From: Glandiceps talaboti
Lineage: Eukaryota > Hemichordata > Enteropneusta > Spengelidae
Assembly: GCF_964340395.1 (NCBI RefSeq)
Contig: NC_135550.1
Location: forward strand, 14,914,408-14,978,407
Length of the DNA: 64,000 nt
Reading direction: 5' to 3'
Made by a program: the position numbers and the translations under genes. Of the stretch, positions 1 through 14,189 are shown in pieces (positions within the stretch are counted from its first letter, which is position 1; each line of letters opens with the position of its first letter). Below the pieces are notes generated by a model that had not been told where the DNA came from, made no database searches, and saw nothing but the letters and a program-made list of their open reading frames with translations.

Positions 1-1726
1 CATCTTCGGTGGTCTTGCGGACACGAGCAACGCATTGAGATCAATTGACGAAATTAGGAGAACACGTTGCCAAATCGGCGCGACGTGTGCGTTGCATATC
101 AGCTGTCGAGAGATTGTCGAGCATGGCTATTAGTCGCGTGCATTGGGCGTTTGTACACGATTGTAAGCCGAGTTGAACAACCTCTCAGGCGTCCCAGTCC
201 ATCTCCCGGCAAAGCTAATGGCCCGTAAGCAGTCGGAATGGATTACACGACTGCAGTAAAATCATGTATAATGATATCAACCGTACTGTGTTACGATGCA
301 GACCGGAGGATTCGCTGATATTATGAGAAATGTGAAAGATACAGAGCTAAGAATTTTATGTAATCTTTACCCGTAAATCATTAATCAGCCACTAACCCTT
401 CAAATACAAGAAATATAGTGTCCAATCCACATTTTTCGCATAATTCACGTCTCGACCTCGCATATCCATCCAGACACACTATCTTCTATTTTCATTTATC
501 TACACGGAAAAAATCTACTTTCTTCTTTTTAAAAATAAAATGCTAGCAAGCTTAGCTTGCGTTGTATGTTAGTGCGATGATGATGCCAGCTATCTTTACT
601 TCACTCGCATTGAAAAGTGTAACTGCAAATCATCTCTATCTACACATGTGATTCGAATACCATCTGAAATTCTTTGCTCCCACAATGTTTGGAATACGGA
701 ATATTTTGTTTTGAAATGAGACACTTTGAAAACGACACGCGATATTTTCAAAACATCATTTTCAAACAGAAACAATGACCCCATGATGACTCAGACATTA
801 TGACGAATGAATGATATTCTGTTCATTCAAAGTGGGACACGACGAGGCAAGCAGTCATTCCTTATCAGAGCTTTTATTCATATTACTCTTAGTTACTCTA
901 GGCGATTTTGATTACACTGATATTATATGTAGTACTCGTTTTATTTTACCACTATTCTTGATGCCAAAGTTGGTATGTGTACGTTTACTAAACCCCTGTC
1001 TGTTCGCAAGATAGGTGAACCGTAACCCAGATAAGAGTCAGTCGTCTAGATATTCAGCCTCGTGTATTTTCATAGAATCAAAGATTTCTAGATTTTCTTA
1101 AAGTCTTTTAAAAACGACATCGCTTCAAAATTGCGTCGCACTTCTCTCTCAACCGTCAAAATCCACGACCTGCGACCCACTACGATTTGTTCTTTCAATG
1201 CTATATGTAACATGTGACTCTCGCAGCTAAAGAAAGTACGTAGGTACTGCCAAGATTACTAATAGTCGACCAACCAATTTGTTTGTATCAAGTTGCTTTC
1301 GGTAACCAGCGAAGACGCCGCGAGTGTTCGTCGGTCCTGGGTATTCGGAGGGTATCAACAATTGATACTTTTTAAAATACAGCGGCTGTCCACTTGTAGA
1401 CTGAGTGATATTTCATAGCCCGTTGAGCGAGTAAATGTCTATAAATAGAAGGGAACCAAAATAAAATACCCGCGTGCTGGTAAAATAGTGATTCCCGTGG
1501 CCTCTCTGAATGCTTGGCTTAGCGGAGCAATTGATTGTCTGTGAAAACAGAATCACATGCTTCGTTAGATTTGTATAGTCTGTGATTGCCATGTTTTAAT
1601 ACGAATAAAAAGAATTCAGGGCCAACGTTGTGATCACTTGAATCTGAAGAGTCAGAGTTTGTCAATCTGAGCTGAGACCACTACAGTGGTCTGAGGTCTG
1701 AGTTTAGTATGTGTACGTGGTCGCAA
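1..1726. other. gene-free sequence, CpG-rich at the left edge
   Basis: No convincing coding exon is seen. The first ~250 bases contain many CpG dinucleotides compared with the AT-rich remainder, so the left edge could touch the promoter or first exon of a neighbouring gene. The frames there are short and show no recognisable peptide. The rest is unremarkable AT-rich sequence. Confidence 0.4.
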
Positions 1727-1938
1727 AAAAACCAAACCAAACCAAACCAACCAAAATAAAATAAAACAAACCAAACCAAACCAAACCAAAACAAACCAAA
1801 CCAAACCAAACCAAACCAATCCAAACCAAAGCAAAGCAAAGCAAAGCAAAGCAAAGCAAAGCAAACCAAAGCAAACCAAAACAACAAAACAAAACAAAAC
1901 AAAACAAAACAAAACAAAACAAAACAAAACAAAACAAC
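1727..1938. repeat. compound pentanucleotide microsatellite (AAACC/AAAGC/AAAAC)n
   Basis: Roughly 210 bases of consecutive 5-bp units shift from AAACC to AAAGC to AAAAC. Phe/Leu/Cys-rich frames on the reverse strand are only translations of this repeat. Confidence 0.95.
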
Positions 1939-3533
1939 TTCAAAATTCAAGGTCAAATTTGGCTCACGTCATATACTCCGATACAATTTGCGTCTGTCTG
2001 TTTGTTGTATGCAAAGTCTTACCAGGCATGTTTCTTTTGTGATTTGCGGCAGTGACGAATATTTTCATTTGTGCTAATAGTTAAACTCGCGAGCTATTTT
2101 TAAGAGAAAATATCTACGACGTAATCAATACTAAAACATTGATTTTGTTTTCGTATCAATAAACCGCAACAATTTCCACCCATTCTCGCTTTACTAGATA
2201 GGTGGTCTCGGCATGTTGTGGTCCAACACTGAGAACTGATACAGATTATGCTATCCTTACTACGTCTATGTAACTGTCGCACATTCTTTTCTCCCTCGTA
2301 TCATTTCCTCATACCACTTGGCATACCGCAATCTTTTACATTTTCAAGGTCCTCTTTTTTTTCTCTCTCTGGACAAAAATTCCACGCATTACATTTCCAT
2401 CGACAATATATCATATTGAATTGGATTCTGTCGAATTTCATTCCACGCGAAGATACGGTTTTAGTTTTTAGATCGGATTATCTCTGAATACTTGGAAGTG
2501 ATTGACGGTATCCTCGGCTGAAGAGAGAGATGAAAACTTTTATTGGGACTCTTAAACAGACCAATATTATTGTTGACCCCGACTCAAAGTACAAAGTAGT
2601 ATGCGTTGTAGAGTCAACAGGCGATAACTTTACTGCAAACGTGGCCGCTAATAATGCATAATAATATGTATACTATTAGATATTTGCAAACGAATATGAA
2701 TATATTTACGGTTTAACAATAAGGATTAAAAATAAAACATACAAATTTTTTTTTTAGATTTGACTATCATAGTTCTTGTAATTTTTTGTGGTAGTAGAAA
2801 CACCCGAAGTTTGCACAATTTATTTTAAAATGTATTTTGTTTTACTTGCAGTCGTATTTAACAAACTATCACAAATCTGACTTTGTTGTTATACTTTTCA
2901 ATATATTTCAGTATCTAATTTATTTTTAGTTTCTTTGTTTTAGTATTACATTCTGTGCTCGGGTACAGCTACTGTATCTTTCGCCTTGCTGTGTCAATTT
3001 TGCTGTTGATTGTTGCAATACTCTTTCGTCTTTCATTTGTCATTTTCATTACTTTCTTGGGATGGTATCGATCTTCGGACATAGAATAGACTGACGTTAC
3101 AGCATCTTCGTGACGGAGGGCACCGTGTCATGTAAAATGTCATTCAACCCCCAGGTGTATAGTTGAACCCTGTCTCAATGACTTAGCACACACACCTACA
3201 CAAAATATATTTTGTGCCAATTATTTCTGAGAACAAATATTTAATATAATATAATTTAATATATTTTCCCATCATTATTGAAATGACCCACTTGACGATT
3301 ACTACAGATTCATGGCTATAACGGGTCAAAGACATTTTAGAATCTTCCACCAATATAATTTTATCAGTAACCCAATCCGTGCAACGTCTCTATATACAGA
3401 TTATATAGAATACCGGTATAAAATACCCGGTCACTAATCTTGAGAAAGCTGCACATCCCCTCCCCTCCTTTCTGCTCACCAGAGGGTCGTTGTGTTGTTA
3501 TAGGCAATTTCGGCTAGGGAAATTATCGAAGTA
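1939..3533. other. AT-rich intergenic sequence, nothing recognised
   Basis: Only short chance reading frames are present. I see no splice-bounded exon, RNA gene or clear mobile element. Confidence 0.4.
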
Positions 3534-3857
3534 CTACAGGAGATTTCGTTTTAGCTTGAAAATGCTATTAAACAATGTATCAAGTTCAGTGAGACTGATC
3601 ACAAGGTTTCATGTTTGATATAGACACAATAAAGATAAAACACAAACATCCCTTTATAGACAGCTTCTTTTCTGTATTTTGTTAATGAATAACAAAAAAA
3701 AAACAATGTATCAAAATACAGAGCAGACACCATAATGAGGGATGTTTAGTGCGTTATCTTTATTGTGTCTATTTCAACATGAAACCTTGTGATTAGTCTC
3801 ACTGATCTTGGTACATTATTTAATAGCATTTGCAAGCCAAGACGAAATCTTCTGTAA
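3534..3857. mobile_element. palindromic MITE-like element
   Basis: An arm of about 119 bp (3534-3652) is repeated as its imperfect reverse complement at 3738-3857. Both arms contain CAGTGAGACT, CACAAGGTTTCATGTT and AGACACAATAAAGATAA. The ~85-bp loop can itself pair through CTGTATTTTG and CAAAATACAG. A nearly full-length fold-back of this size with no coding capacity is typical of a hairpin-type non-autonomous DNA transposon. No second copy is seen here, so the family is unassigned. Confidence 0.7.
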
Positions 3858-6800
3858 GGCCATTTTTGTCAATCACTGTTCAGTGAGATATATACCCATA
3901 TCTACAACACAGAGAATGACGTTTCATTTGCTGTGGCCGTTCTCTTTAGCATTGCTTAGTGTGAAATATCAGTTGTACCATAGTGATATCGTCCGTACTC
4001 CAGCCATCTCTGTTACATATCACGAGACTTGAACGCACAACTGGAGGTGAGGGCTCTCAAAATAGAAGCACGTTGTAAATCACTCGTAAGTAGGGAGCTA
4101 TACATACCAATAAAGGTGAAGAATGTATAAATGTTATTTAGGAGTAAAAAAAAAAAGTTGAGAGGTAATGAAGTAAGAAAAAAGTATGACGGCATCAAAA
4201 GAAATACAAATAAAGTATGTCCAAAGTAAAATAAAAACTTAATGAGTCATGCATCATAAACATTGGAGAGAAATGAGTTAAGTTTACATATTCATTTTTT
4301 TTCTTTACAGGATACCAGTCTCCTGGTCACCATGATTTGAAATGTTGTTTGCTGTAGATTTTAATTTAGGGTGCAGAGTAAGCGAGGAAGCTTACGTGGA
4401 ACACTTCAAGTTAGACATGAAGGGTGCTTATGTACATGATGAAGTTGGTTTGATGAATGTTTATTAAGAGTGGTGTAAGTAAACTATTCAATATGCCATG
4501 CAATTGTGAGTAACGTAGTTACAACGGAACACGGTGACACTAAGTGTAAAAGCACGGAACTCTAAAGTTAATCAAACTCTGGGATGTATGATAGCTAGGG
4601 GAAATGGACAATTAATCCTCGGATGTTTCCGTTCTCAATTAACATTTTGTCATGGATGTAAATATCCCATCGGCAATCTTCACGCAAATGTAAAATTGGA
4701 CACCCTAGGCCTGACCCTGACAGGGTATAATGATCTCTAAAAAGTCAAGTTACACGTTAAATATTTGTCAAACGTCAGTTACATTTCAAAGCTATGAACG
4801 CTGCGTGTCAAAATCCAGGTGCATTTTCTTAAAAAGTTTCTCGTTATAAATGAAACAAACACACTTGATGTGTCACTTTCTATTGTGCAAACCTTGTGTA
4901 AGCTATTGCATTTTTTTTTCAAATCTCTATTTCTGCCAAAAACAATGTTTTGCGATATTTAAGCTGTTGCTCTAAAAACACTGTATACAGCACTTCGTGT
5001 GTGTTCTATTACTATTAAGTGAAACAACGAAAGTGCGAATTTACACAGCAGTTTGCTTTCTTAAGGTGTAACTTTTCCCACTACTAAGAGTTCAAAGGCG
5101 GGATTATTTCGTCCTTTGCATTATAGGGGGGGGGGGGGAGTCAGTCTTTCAAGTAACACAAAGAATTGGTTTATCTTTTTTTCTAAAAAATATATATATA
5201 TAATGTAGCCATTGTTCTGTAACCGTTCCGTTGCCACGAACTTAAATGGGACATTTTTGAACGTTTGTTTATCCTTAAAACAGCAATCACCGCAAAATTA
5301 TCAAGGTGCTATGCAGAGCCTGGTTTCAAATCGCCAGATTGGTAATGTTCGGTTGACACCTGAGTATTTATGGACCATTTGGACATGCTTTACGACATTG
5401 TTATGAATGAGCCTTTCAAGTACTGATACGGACAGGCCAAGTAGACCCGAGATATGCCGGCGTTACCTGGCTGATTATACGATGTAGATACGACTATGAA
5501 GTACAGTGCCCTAAAATATTCCCAACAGGTCACCTGAAAACGACTATCAAGTGAGAAACGGAAAAATATGACAATTAATCTACCAGTTGAACTATATTAC
5601 AAAAAATAAGCTTTTGACTGAATTTTTTTTTTTGGGGGGGGAGGGGGGTTGATTATCAGATTCTTCGGATTTCAACTTAATTTGCCCTGTCATTGGATTT
5701 TTAAAAGATAATTAAAAAATCTCTTGACCCCAATCCATTCAGAGAAAATTTTGAGCGTGGACGGTGTGCAAGACAACCAACATGTGTAACCACCACTTGA
5801 GATACAGACTGTACATTTTCAACATACATTTGTAATCATCTGACAATGTAATGTATTCAGTTCTGTTTTTTTCCTTTCTTGTCATCTTCTTAATACTGGG
5901 GATGTTGCCATTATTCAGTCATACTCAACTTCTTCTTCTTCTTACAGTTTTCAGTGTGTCTATCTATTTCAGGGATCTTTCATCAATTTGATTTAATTTC
6001 GGTCTGTTTGCTAATAATTACGAATGCGGAAATTAATCAAAATTCAACATATCTTCCCTTCAATTCAGTTTTGAATTCCAACTAAAATAATCACGAATTT
6101 TAAACTGTTAGTGACGTCATTCAGAAACAAGGTAGTCATGTGATCACTATTATTTTCAGATATGGTAACTGTAGAATGTTGTACAGGAAATCTACACACT
6201 GGCTATCATACAACCAAACGAGTAATCGGTATGCCTTCGCCAAATATTTTGCTTCCAAAGTAGTAGTTCATAAACGGCAATGAACGACAGTAAAAGAAAA
6301 AAAGAATGAGAATGATGACTGTTTGAATTTTGTTTCAATTTCTTAAAATGCACTAGCATGAGATTTTAACCGTCTATATGACTTGTTTATTATAAACCAA
6401 CTGACTATACCCTGTTTATGTAAACTAAGAGATTGCTGAGATGACGTGAATTTTCTCTAATCTTCAAGTCTGCCTCTGGTCTCAGCCATGGAGTCATGAT
6501 ACTTTACAGTTGATGAACAGATAAACAGCACATACATCCGTCTGTGTTGTTGATTAAAAAACACATTCAAACCATTCGCGATAGAAAGACGAGCTTCCAT
6601 GTTTCTAGCAACTGCTTTTTTTTCCCAGTGGCTTGAGCGCATTTTATTTGTAGGCATAGCAGCAGGATGTAATCTGCAGCAACAGTAGGTCCCATGTCGC
6701 CGCGACAGAGACGGATAAAACACCGAAATGTTTGTCAACACAAACTCTTCAAACGTCTATTTGTAATCGCGGCAGGGTAGCGTCAATATGCGTGGTTAAC

Positions 6801-9800
6801 ATATGTGTGTGTGAAGAACTACTCAAGATTTAACACTCACGCCCATCTTGGCATGCCTTAAACTACAGTCTCATTCTTTTCCACGAACATGACTTTCAGT
6901 AGCCGTTGTCTGTTGATATTACCCCCGAGAAAAGGAAATTAGACGTACTTATTGTGGCTAGATCCCCCGCTTGTAGACAAACAATTAGGTAATTCAGTTG
7001 ATAAAGCCTAGTAATAACAGACTAATTATCAATGCCCAGACGGGCTACTGTGCCTATTAAGCATATGGTACTCGTCTACATACGTAGCTACCTAGAGTTC
7101 GAGTTTTTTTCGGAGTTTTTATTTGTTCAAATGGTATGGTCTCTTTTTTCTTATACTTTCCAGTATATTTCCCAGGATAAATTTAAAAGCACTTGTTGAA
7201 ACGTACAAAATATTCCTCTGTTGTTATCGGAATGGTCTCCCACTCTCAGTGAAATAATGTCATACAAAAAAATATTTGAAAAAGCTGTGTCATATCTTTT
7301 CTGTGGAAAAAACGAGAGTTTAAAGAACATAATACTATTGTAACATCTTAGTCCTTCCTCTTTTTATAATTGTGAGTCTAGCCAATGTGTATTTTATTAC
7401 TCTAATTGATTTTCTGTCCTGTCTATTTTAATACACTTTTCTATACCATTGTTACCATGGCGTCTTAAATTTCCCTACGAGGACCACACTCGAAATAAAT
7501 GGGTTAAAAAAAAAAAAAAAAAAAAAAAACCCACACACACATAAACTCAAAAACCTCCAACTTTTGTGTACCATCCTCGGTGATTTTTATACCTTGTATT
7601 TAATATAATGTACTTGTATAAATTATTACCTAATAGATTTGAAATCAAATCAAATCACTGTGAAAGAACGTCATTTTTTTGGCAATCAGTGTAAGAGTAC
7701 AGAGCTGTGTACAGTAACGATGACTTAGTGAAAGAAAACTAAGATTTCTATCGTTAGCTGAGAATAGTTTTTCGGAGCGTAAACACAATTAAATCAACGT
7801 CTAGGGTATGTTAGAAGTTGTCAGTTAACTTTAATTGCAATTGTGTGTTTTAAAGTGTAAACCATTCACTGTGAGAAAGCTTGCCAAACTAAAAGTTAGG
7901 AGCTATGGCATGTTCTAGATAATACATAAGCTTAGACATTGTATATTCAACAACAACAAAAAACATCCAAAATCTGTTTATCTACCAGCACCGTGTTCAT
8001 TAGAGTGGATGCATAAAACCAATGGTGTATCCGTGTTATTTAAATATCTCTGTGATGTGTGATGGCCAAATAAGTGTTTTGTTTGTCTGGTTTTTTGAGG
8101 CATAGATTTTAAAGAGGCATTCAAACTAAATCAACGTTAGTTTGCAAGTGACCATTTCGATCCAAATTGGTATGTTTTCTATAAGGCGAATCCCCTGTCT
8201 TTGTATACTCATCGTAATGCTAACTAAGCCCTAAATTGTGGGGCTTCAAATCTCGAGGACATTTCGTGACATGCATCCTTGCATTTCGCTATTGTTTCTC
8301 TCTGTATGAATAGTTAGGATCAAGAGAAGTACTTAGTGAGCCGACTTGACATGAGAGAACTTATAAAGACAAGGAGGTAAATTGTTGTTTTATCCCTTTT
8401 CAAGTGGAAACAATGAGAAACACAACAAAGGTATTGTCAGCGCCAGTTCATTACTGACCACTTCGACGTGAAAACGAGTTTGGATAACTGATACGGGTAA
8501 ACAAACATGTCGGCGGACCTTTGATAAGTCCCGTTCTCAAAGATACTTTGTCACGGGTGATGACAACCAATAGCTAGTAGGCACAGTTATGTATCAGTCA
8601 TACAGACCGCATTGTGCCCAACAAAGTACAAACTATGTCGAGATCTCGTACTCTTTCCAACTCAAAAGGGGATTTGCATTCAAGAAGTCAGTCGAATCGA
8701 GACAAATGTACAACAATATGAAACACAGATTGCTAAAGCGATCGTTTTTCGTGTTTGAAGAGTGTCAGAAATAACTAACCCTCAGAAAGATTGAATACGT
8801 GTACAGGGCATACATTCTTTCGTGTCCAAGCGGAATTTCAGTTTACATTGTTTCTCAAACGGTATGCTTTTCTTGCTTAAAATTGATTATCGCATAACAT
8901 TTTTTCCCAGAATGTTTGAAATTCATTACTTAAACACATCACAGATATAGCATAATGTACCTGTTGCATGAATTTTTTTTTATGTTCACTTCTTTATATA
9001 ACTACAATGAAATCCAGGTGGTACCGCATCGTGACGTTTTACCTTTATTGGAATGTTGTCGTTTTGTCAGAAATGTAACAGCTCGACATTCTTTCCCATG
9101 ATTTAAACTAATCATTACTGTGACGTCATAATAATGGAATGGTGACTCTTGCCACATATTTCGAAACAAAAAAATCACACCTTCTGTTTCAAGTGTAGTG
9201 GTTACTACAACCGTGGAACCTACATCGTAATCACAGGGCCAGGTCTCTTAAAATACCGAATCTCAAAAAACAGCGTCTTGTCAACGGAACATCTGCAACA
9301 CACAAATCAGGTGTTAGTCGTGATATCGCGGGCAAGCATGTTAACCTTTTTCGAGTGTTATGGTTGGGATCGATATTCCTAGAAGCAGTTGAATTTTTTG
9401 TTAATTTGGTGTTACTATGCAAGAAAAAAAGGGTGAAACGACACCACGCAGAAAACAGCTACTGTACACAGGTATCCCCCCAGGCTAAAATTATTCAGTA
9501 TCCGTTCTATTCGGAATATGTAGGCCACAATACCACACTAATATGGATATACACTATTTCTCTTCATTTGTTGGAAGGATGGCTATTGTACCTACCCCTA
9601 ACCGACGGCGTAGGTGTACAGAAGTCGGCGAACTGGTTGCAACATGTTTTTAAATCTAATATAAAAAAAGATTGCATAGATTTCAAGTGGGTTACCCTGT
9701 ACCACCCAGGAAGTATGTACGAAACGGACACAAGTGTAACAATTTAGCCTAAATTAGCAGTGGTCAATACCCGAATACCACGGATACATTTCAGTCTTGT

Positions 9801-10485
9801 CATAGAGTCACGGCTGGAATTTTAACGTGGGAAAATTCGGCGTGGCTAATCGCCAGACCACAAGGTTTTGATAAACATCTCTAAACTGAGGAACAACTGG
9901 CGTGAACCAACAGACTAGACGCATGGCTGACCCCGATGACGGCTCAAACCCTTTTCGGCTGCTGGTCCGTGAAGCGCAACACAGTAGTATCCATTCCTAT
10001 GACATTGACGCGATCATTTTGTAGTTTACCTATATATTTCGTATAACCATGAAACATAATCTCCCTGCGATTGCTTGCAATAGAAACCTCTCAAACTGTT
10101 GATACTTCCTATTGCCGGGTTACTATAAGTAAATACACAGGCTCTGTGGTTGCCCATATATCCAGTAAGCCCATTGAAATAAACTTTGAGCAAACTTAGG
10201 GATTATGTTTCAATTGCTAGGTAAACTTCGGCTCGTGTGACGGCTTTAGCTACAAATCCCTGTCACAATATTTTTTTTCTCGTTTAATATACGTTATGGG
10301 ATCACCGGGCAATGGTGAATGATTGGACAGTGGTCGTGTGGGAAAATCATACATCTTTGCTACATGTTAGATCGTGTCGATCAACCTGGGTTAGTTTCGT
10401 CATGTAATATGACATGACAACACGTGTTATAGGTATATGCTTTGTGAACACTATGGTTATTTCATGCACGTATGTATTGTGGGAG
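3858..10485. other. AT-rich intergenic sequence with poly-A and possible retroelement tails
   Basis: No gene is supported in about 6.6 kb. It includes a 24-base A run near 7506-7529, a G run near 5127, and short AATC/AAATC-like tails near 7620-7660 that could be the 3' end of an old retroelement. A 130-codon open frame at 9355-9747 shows no recognisable motif. Confidence 0.4.
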
Positions 10486-10597
10486 ACATACATACACACA
10501 TACATACATACATACATACATACATACATACATACATACATACATACATACATACATACATACATACATACATACATACATACATACATACATACAT

Positions 10598-10664
<67 letters not shown>

Positions 10665-10689
10665 TACATACATATATACATACATACAT

Positions 10690-10728
<39 letters not shown>

Positions 10729-10729
10729 G
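10486..10729. repeat. compound tetranucleotide microsatellite (CATA)n(CAGA)n
   Basis: About 245 bases of CATA units followed by CAGA units, a short CATA block, and CAGA again. It is followed by a degenerate CAGTGACAGAGA tract to about 10760. All the Tyr-Ile-His-Thr and Arg-Gln-Thr-Asp frames here are repeat translations. Confidence 0.97.
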
Positions 10730-11296
10730 TGACAGAGACACAGTGACAGAGACACAGAAAGGGACTGACAGTGACAAGCAGAGAGCGATGGTCGTTTCAC
10801 GTTCTGTCCAGTCGCACTTGTCATCATACAGTCGATGTCTTTTAACCAGGTTTGTGTCTGTAAACCTAGGCCATCACAAGAGGAACGATTTTTTTTCAAA
10901 GCTATATATTTCCTTAATGCTAAATAATATGTTCAGCAAAATCTTAAATAGTGCAATGAGAGACAAACACAGAAAGAAATATAGGGATACTATAAAGAGA
11001 TAGGTGAAGAGACGAGGCCAAAAGAGATATAAACAGTTAGTAGACAAAAGGATTTATCCACTCAAATACCGATGCAGACATTTACACTGGGTGACATCTG
11101 CAGCCTTAAGATACAGACAGAGAAAGTGGTGTAATAATAGAACTTTACAACCGGCAAGGACAGATTTTGACGATGGTGACAACATCCGGGACTAGGAGTA
11201 ACTGACATACCATACATTATTCCTTTATTTAAACAGAGCCACAAAGAAAACCACTATCAATAGCAGAATGAATGGATGGGTGGGGAAATGTCACAT

Positions 11297-11396
11297 CGAA
11301 TGAATGAATGAATGAATGAATGAATGAATGAATGAATGAATGAATGAATGAATGAATGAATGAATGAATGAATGAATGAATGAATGAATGAATGAT
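11297..11396. repeat. (TGAA)n microsatellite
   Basis: About 25 uninterrupted TGAA units. Confidence 0.97.
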
Positions 11397-12244
11397 AGGT
11401 GTGAAATCACAAGGCTTGACACGAGGACATAAGGTCTTTGTATAGAACATTATGACAAAACTGACAGAGTGAAAGATTCGTACACCTGCATGAAACAGCA
11501 ATAGAAAATTACAGGTAGAAAGGATGCAGAATCCTACAAATGCTCATCACACAGGTATTTATAATTTGCATGGCCAAACATGGCGATATGTTTATCTTAA
11601 ATTGTTGTTATCAAGTTATCTCCGTATTGACCATTACTGCGATAACTCGAGGACCATCCAATAAATAACACGATTTCACAGCAGTCCATACAAAGAAAAG
11701 GAATTCGTCAATTTCATTCTGCAACGCCGGAAAAAAATGAACAGCAATTACTGACATTGTTCATTTCAGTCATGTGTAGATTAATGAGGTATGTTAATTA
11801 ACAGACAAAAAATAAATTCATTTCGATAATGTTTGCTTAGCAGATGTGTAACAAACACCGGTGTCAATCGTCGCATGGAGGCAGGGATATACACCTTGAT
11901 CTCTTCATTTCGGTGCCTCGATGGAAATTAATTTATTTTCAGTCGGGGACAGAAATCGATAAAATACTGTCGTTGTTGTATTTTCAAAAATGTCCTCCGG
12001 AATTGGTCTTATCAATACTTTGATGTGCATAGAAACTGATGATAACGCTGTCTGTTGTGGTCAAGGTTTATAGGGAGTGAGATCCGAAATGAACACGTGT
12101 GTGTTGATTTCAGGTGTGAAATGTAAATAGTCAGAGGGGACAAACAACACGACATTACAAATGTTGTAATTGACACAAGCACGTTGTAAGTGTAGACATT
12201 AGACGTTACTTGTTTTTCCTGGTTTTACTACCACATCATGTGAC
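11397..12244. other. intergenic sequence, nothing recognised
   Basis: No gene, RNA or clear repeat is seen in this ~850-base stretch. Confidence 0.4.
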
Positions 12245-13312
12245 TGTCTGGAAACAATGGAAATAGACATAAAAAAATATATGAAAATAATAGTAATTGG
12301 TCAAATTGAAATGTACACGAAAATAATGATAATTGTTAACATTCAAATGGACATGGAAATGATAGCAGCTGCAATTGTTAAAAATTAAAATAGACATGGA
12401 AATTATAGTAATTGTTCAAAATGAAATGTACATTATATTTTTTTTTAAAAATAGCAATTCAAATTGATAAAATTGTTATAGCTTGTTCATTTCTAGGATC
12501 AAGCATCGTTATATTGGAAGCATTATTAAGTTTGTTATCATCAACATTTAGTCTGGAAAATGGGTCAACATTAACACAGCTCGGGCCAGGACGCTGATTT
12601 ACATTTCCGTTCATTAGCGGCACTTTATGAAAATTGTATTGTTACATCATTCAGTATCCACAATATTACAAATGATATTTTGACACTAGCTTATTAAATG
12701 ATACTGCGTTATGCATATATTACGTAATTGCAAAATCGATTATCCCGGGATTTTTAAAAGCCATAATAAATCAAAGGTCAGCTCGCTCAGATCAAGGATA
12801 AAAAGGATAACAACTGGAAAAAAAACAACCCCAGTTAATCTTAAGTGATCACTAAAATGGTGTATGATGTTATATTACGTCATCGCGGTGTATCGACAAC
12901 ATCTCGCGGAAACGGAATTCATAATGTATTGAATATTGGAAAATTTTCAATTTTAGCACTTACTATGATTTTAATGTCCATTTCAATTTTAATAATTAGT
13001 ATTATTTTTATTTAGATTTCAATTTTTGTCAATTGCTATGATTTTCATGTACATTTCAATTTTACCAATAGTTATGATTTTCATATCATTTTAATAGTAA
13101 TGATTTTCATGTCCATTTCAATTTTACCAATAGTTATGTTTTTCATGTCCATTTCAATTTTACCAATAATTATGATTTTCATATATATTTCAAATTTACC
13201 CATTGCTATGATTTTCATACCCATTTCAAATTTACCAATGGTACATTTCAACAATTACCATCATTTTCATATAACTTATTTCAATGTCCATTTCAATTGT
13301 TTACTGACAATC
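12245..13312. mobile_element. foldback-like element with inverted minisatellite arms
   Basis: The left arm (about 12255-12430) has about four degenerate ~36-bp units of the form GAAAATNATAGTAATTG plus CAAATTGAAATGTACATG. The right arm (about 12955-13310) carries about seven units of the reverse complement, with TTTCATGTCCATTTCAA and TTTTACCAATAGTTATGA. The ~520-bp centre is AT-rich and non-coding. Long terminal inverted repeats built of tandem units are the hallmark of foldback (FB/Galileo-like) DNA elements. The boundaries and any target-site duplication are not resolved. Confidence 0.6.
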
Positions 13313-13853
13313 ATATGATGTGATGGTAAAATCAGAAGACGGATTTAACACGTCTAATTTCTCGAGGAAAGAGAAAGACTTGAAAATAATAAGGTGGTTT
13401 TGTATAGTTGATGTATTGCCCTGGTCTAAACTAATTCTCTTTGTGACCACACATTGTGCACCTGAGAGTGTAGCATCAATGAATACCCATTTTCCTACAT
13501 GACAACGTAATAACAGGTTTATGATTTGTGATCAACGTCTCTGTTTGATATTTCTTGACATCGACCATGGTAACTGTGTTACTTTCTTTGCACGAACAGT
13601 GGGGGCGACACATATTTCAAGTTTGGGTATAAACAGGAAGAATGTTGTATGAAGGTTGTTGTACCCGTTGTCAATTCCAATTGTATTATATGACCCCAGT
13701 ACCCAATTCGTATGTGTACATGTATTTCCTATTGGTAAAAGATGTCACAGTTCATTGGGAAAGTACTACCGTCGCGAGAACACCATATTCGTAGTAATTT
13801 CACCCCAATACTGTGATTATTCGTGTTTGGTGTTCAAGGAATATGTCGTAGTA
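13313..13853. other. intergenic sequence, nothing recognised
   Basis: Only short open frames without recognisable motifs. Confidence 0.4.
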
Positions 13854-14189
13854 AGGCCAAAAAAAGATAATTATTTCTGGTCAGCGCGCGCAACACTTAA
13901 ATACCCTCGCGTCGGTCTTTTTTTTTTCGTGTTTGTCCAGCTAGCCCATGCAATCTGCAGGGAAACACAAAAATAACCCTCCCTACTTCAGTGTAGACAA
14001 CTGCAGAACCAACCAACCAAGAACAAGCAAATGACATCTGCTCCACATACACACTTGCTCTAAAGTACTAAATAACAAGAACAGTAACTGATTGAATGAT
14101 GACAGGTTTGTTGAGAAATAAAACAAAATCCCCGTCGTTGCACCACTTTAGATAAATTGTACTGGCCAGAAACAATTCTTTTTTTGCCT
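13854..14189. mobile_element. MITE family A, copy 1 (336 bp)
   Basis: The ends are near-perfect inverted repeats of about 30 bp. The left end reads AGGCCAAAAAAAG and continues to TTTCTGGTCAG. The right end, reverse complemented, reads AGGCAAAAAAAG and continues to TTTCTGGCCAG. The whole element aligns with 31570-31897, sharing AACACAAAAATAACCCTCC, ACAAGCAAATGA and AGAACAGTAACTG. It is a non-coding, non-autonomous DNA transposon. No clear target-site duplication is seen. Confidence 0.8.

Noticed and set aside
9355-9747. 130-codon open frame
   Set aside because: No recognisable motif, no splice or promoter context, and chance-like composition.
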